From assembly GCA_017882835.1 (NCBI GenBank), contig JADGOU010000141.1, forward strand, positions 1 through 7,398: a stretch of DNA of 7,398 nt. Reading direction: 5' to 3'. The notes under the pieces are model-generated. The model saw nothing but the letters and a program-made list of their open reading frames with translations. It was not told the DNA's origin and did not search any database. This stretch comes from Frankiaceae bacterium (lineage in GTDB: Bacteria; Actinomycetota; Actinomycetes; JADGOU01). Position 1 is the stretch's first letter. Each line of letters begins with the position of its first letter. This document shows positions 6,831 to 7,398 of the stretch, in pieces. The position numbers and the translations under genes were made by a program.

Positions 6831-6983
6831 GTGACCAGCGGCCCGGATCCGGTCGAGCGGGACACCCGCGGGATCCTCGAGCCATGGCTGCTGCGTCAAG
6901 GCGTGCGCCTCACCCGGTACCCGGCCGGCCCCGCGTTGGCCGGGCTGGTCGACCGCTTGGCCCGCCGATGCCGGCGTTGTTGA
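6831..6983 (+). CDS. Short unrecognised ORF, probably the 5' end of a truncated gene
   Basis: GTG 6831 opens a 50-residue frame: MTSGPDPVERDTRGILEPWL, then LRQGVRLTRYPAGPALAGLV, then a basic Cys/Arg end. The first 43 residues look like a normal soluble protein with an amphipathic helix. The last eight (LARRCRRC) are encoded by DNA that on the other strand spells a short-chain dehydrogenase motif, so they are probably not native to this gene. The likeliest reading is a gene truncated near 6955 by a rearrangement. I do not recognise the family. A start at ATG 6792 would add 13 residues but would cover the TAGCGT element; the leaderless GTG seems better. Confidence 0.4.
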   Translation: MTSGPDPVERDTRGILEPWLLRQGVRLTRYPAGPALAGLVDRLARRCRRC

Positions 6984-7046
6984 CCAAGACGCCGGGTGGT
7001 CGGTCTGCTGCTGCAGCCGTAAGGCTGCGGCCTCGACGGCCGCCAG
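6952..7046 (-). pseudogene. Fragment of a short-chain dehydrogenase/reductase (NNAG motif), frameshifted
   Basis: On the minus strand bases 6990-6961 encode VLVNNAGIGG, the NNAG motif of classical SDR enzymes that stabilises the central beta-sheet. Just upstream, in a neighbouring frame, 7046-6999 encode LAAVEAAALRLQQQTD, which is what normally precedes it (a helix after 'DL..LAAV', then a short link to VLVNNAG). A single-base indel near 6998 would join them as QQQTD-PGVLVNNAG. The nucleotide-binding TGxxxGIG and the catalytic Ser-Tyr-Lys are not found, and after GIGG the sequence no longer looks like an SDR. It is therefore an internal scrap of about 30 codons. Confidence 0.45.
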
Positions 7047-7120
7047 CCTGCTGCGCTGGCAGCTGCCGGCAGCGCCCGGTGTGGTAGTCGGCGACCGCCC
7101 GGTACGTCGCCCGAACGCCT

Positions 7121-7398
7121 GGCCGCCGCCCGGACGGCATCGTCGGTCAGAGCCGGCGGCCCCGCGCCGGGAAAGCCGCCACCGCCCGCCCGATGCCGGA
7201 CCAGCGCACCGGCCGCCAGCACCCGCAGGGACGCCTCCGGCAGCTCCTCGTCGCCCGTCGCCGTCCGCGGCGCCAACTCGCTCGTGCAGGCCGGAGCTGC
7301 CCGGAGTTCGTCCAGGACTCCAGAGTCGAGTCCGGCCGCAACCAGGGAGAGCCACCCGGCCGGCTGGCCGTGGTGCCCGGCCCGCACCCGCGCCACCA
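7121..7398 (-). pseudogene. N-terminal dimerisation/winged-helix part of a SAM-dependent methyltransferase, truncated
   Basis: Reading leftward from the window edge (GTG at 7396 or an unseen upstream start), the minus strand gives ARVRAGHHGQPAGWLSLVAA, GLDSGVLDELRAAPACTSEL, a short diverged stretch, then LRVLAAGALVRHRAGGGGF and PPALTDDAVRAAA. This fits the helical N-terminal domain of class I methyltransferases with the pattern 'GL..g.lDaL...p.t..ELA.rtg.....LR.L.aaGLV....g.F.lt....LLtdd'. After about 7121 the frame reads Arg-rich noise and no SAM-binding glycine motif appears, so the catalytic domain is lost here. The gene may be intact only up to this break, with its 5' end outside the window. 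Family assignment is from pattern recall; the middle is diverged. Confidence 0.45.

Noticed and set aside
6753..7355. A 200-codon minus-strand frame through the decayed right end
   Set aside because: Only a short part (LAAVEAAALRLQQQ) is protein-like and belongs to the SDR scrap. The rest is Gly/Arg-rich noise in a frame different from the methyltransferase-like reading.
6634..7398. An undescribed multi-gene system (for example defence or biosynthesis) at the right end
   Set aside because: The pieces are truncated fragments of common enzyme families with no intact catalytic domain, so a working system is not supported by what is visible.

Overview
The window reads as chromosomal DNA of a very GC-rich actinomycete. 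Third codon positions are almost all G or C, GTG starts are frequent, and stem-loops lack U-tracts. The divergent RDD / SpoIIM-type membrane pair near an S-adenosylhomocysteinase gene is most reminiscent of Micromonosporaceae. The family-level placement is inference; 'actinobacterium' is well supported.

Layout, left to right. (1) 1-1125: the 3' three-quarters of S-adenosylhomocysteinase (ahcY), entering from the left edge and followed by a stem-loop terminator. (2) 1410-2667: a gene for a TTC38-like tetratricopeptide protein that is broken here by a frameshift near 1848 and a TAG stop at 1918-1920. (3) 2673-3575, minus strand: an RDD-family membrane protein with a long Ala/Pro tail, ending five bases from the end of the broken TPR gene. 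(4) 3576-3821: a divergent intergenic region holding four tandem copies of a unit of about 19 bases. (5) 3822-4832: a SpoIIM/DUF95-family multi-pass membrane protein, followed closely by a small acidic protein (about 4862-5116). (6) 5372-6379: a complete zinc-dependent medium-chain alcohol dehydrogenase. (7) About 6391-6630: a short helix-turn-helix-like protein with no standard start codon, whose apparent start lies in a hairpin directly behind the dehydrogenase. (8) 6634-7398: a decayed stretch. On the minus strand it holds recognisable pieces of a TIGR03086/DinB-like protein, a short-chain dehydrogenase and a SAM-dependent methyltransferase N-terminus; on the plus strand it holds a small unrecognised ORF.

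Functionally the left half is housekeeping (recycling of S-adenosylhomocysteine) plus a conserved actinobacterial envelope-associated pair (RDD and SpoIIM-like) of unknown biochemical role. The right third looks like accessory DNA where genes have been gained, truncated and lost. I see no defence island, CRISPR array, tRNA, rRNA or intact mobile element. The best leads are the doubly broken TPR gene, the repeat array between the divergent membrane genes, the start-less HTH gene, and the patchwork of enzyme remnants at the right end.
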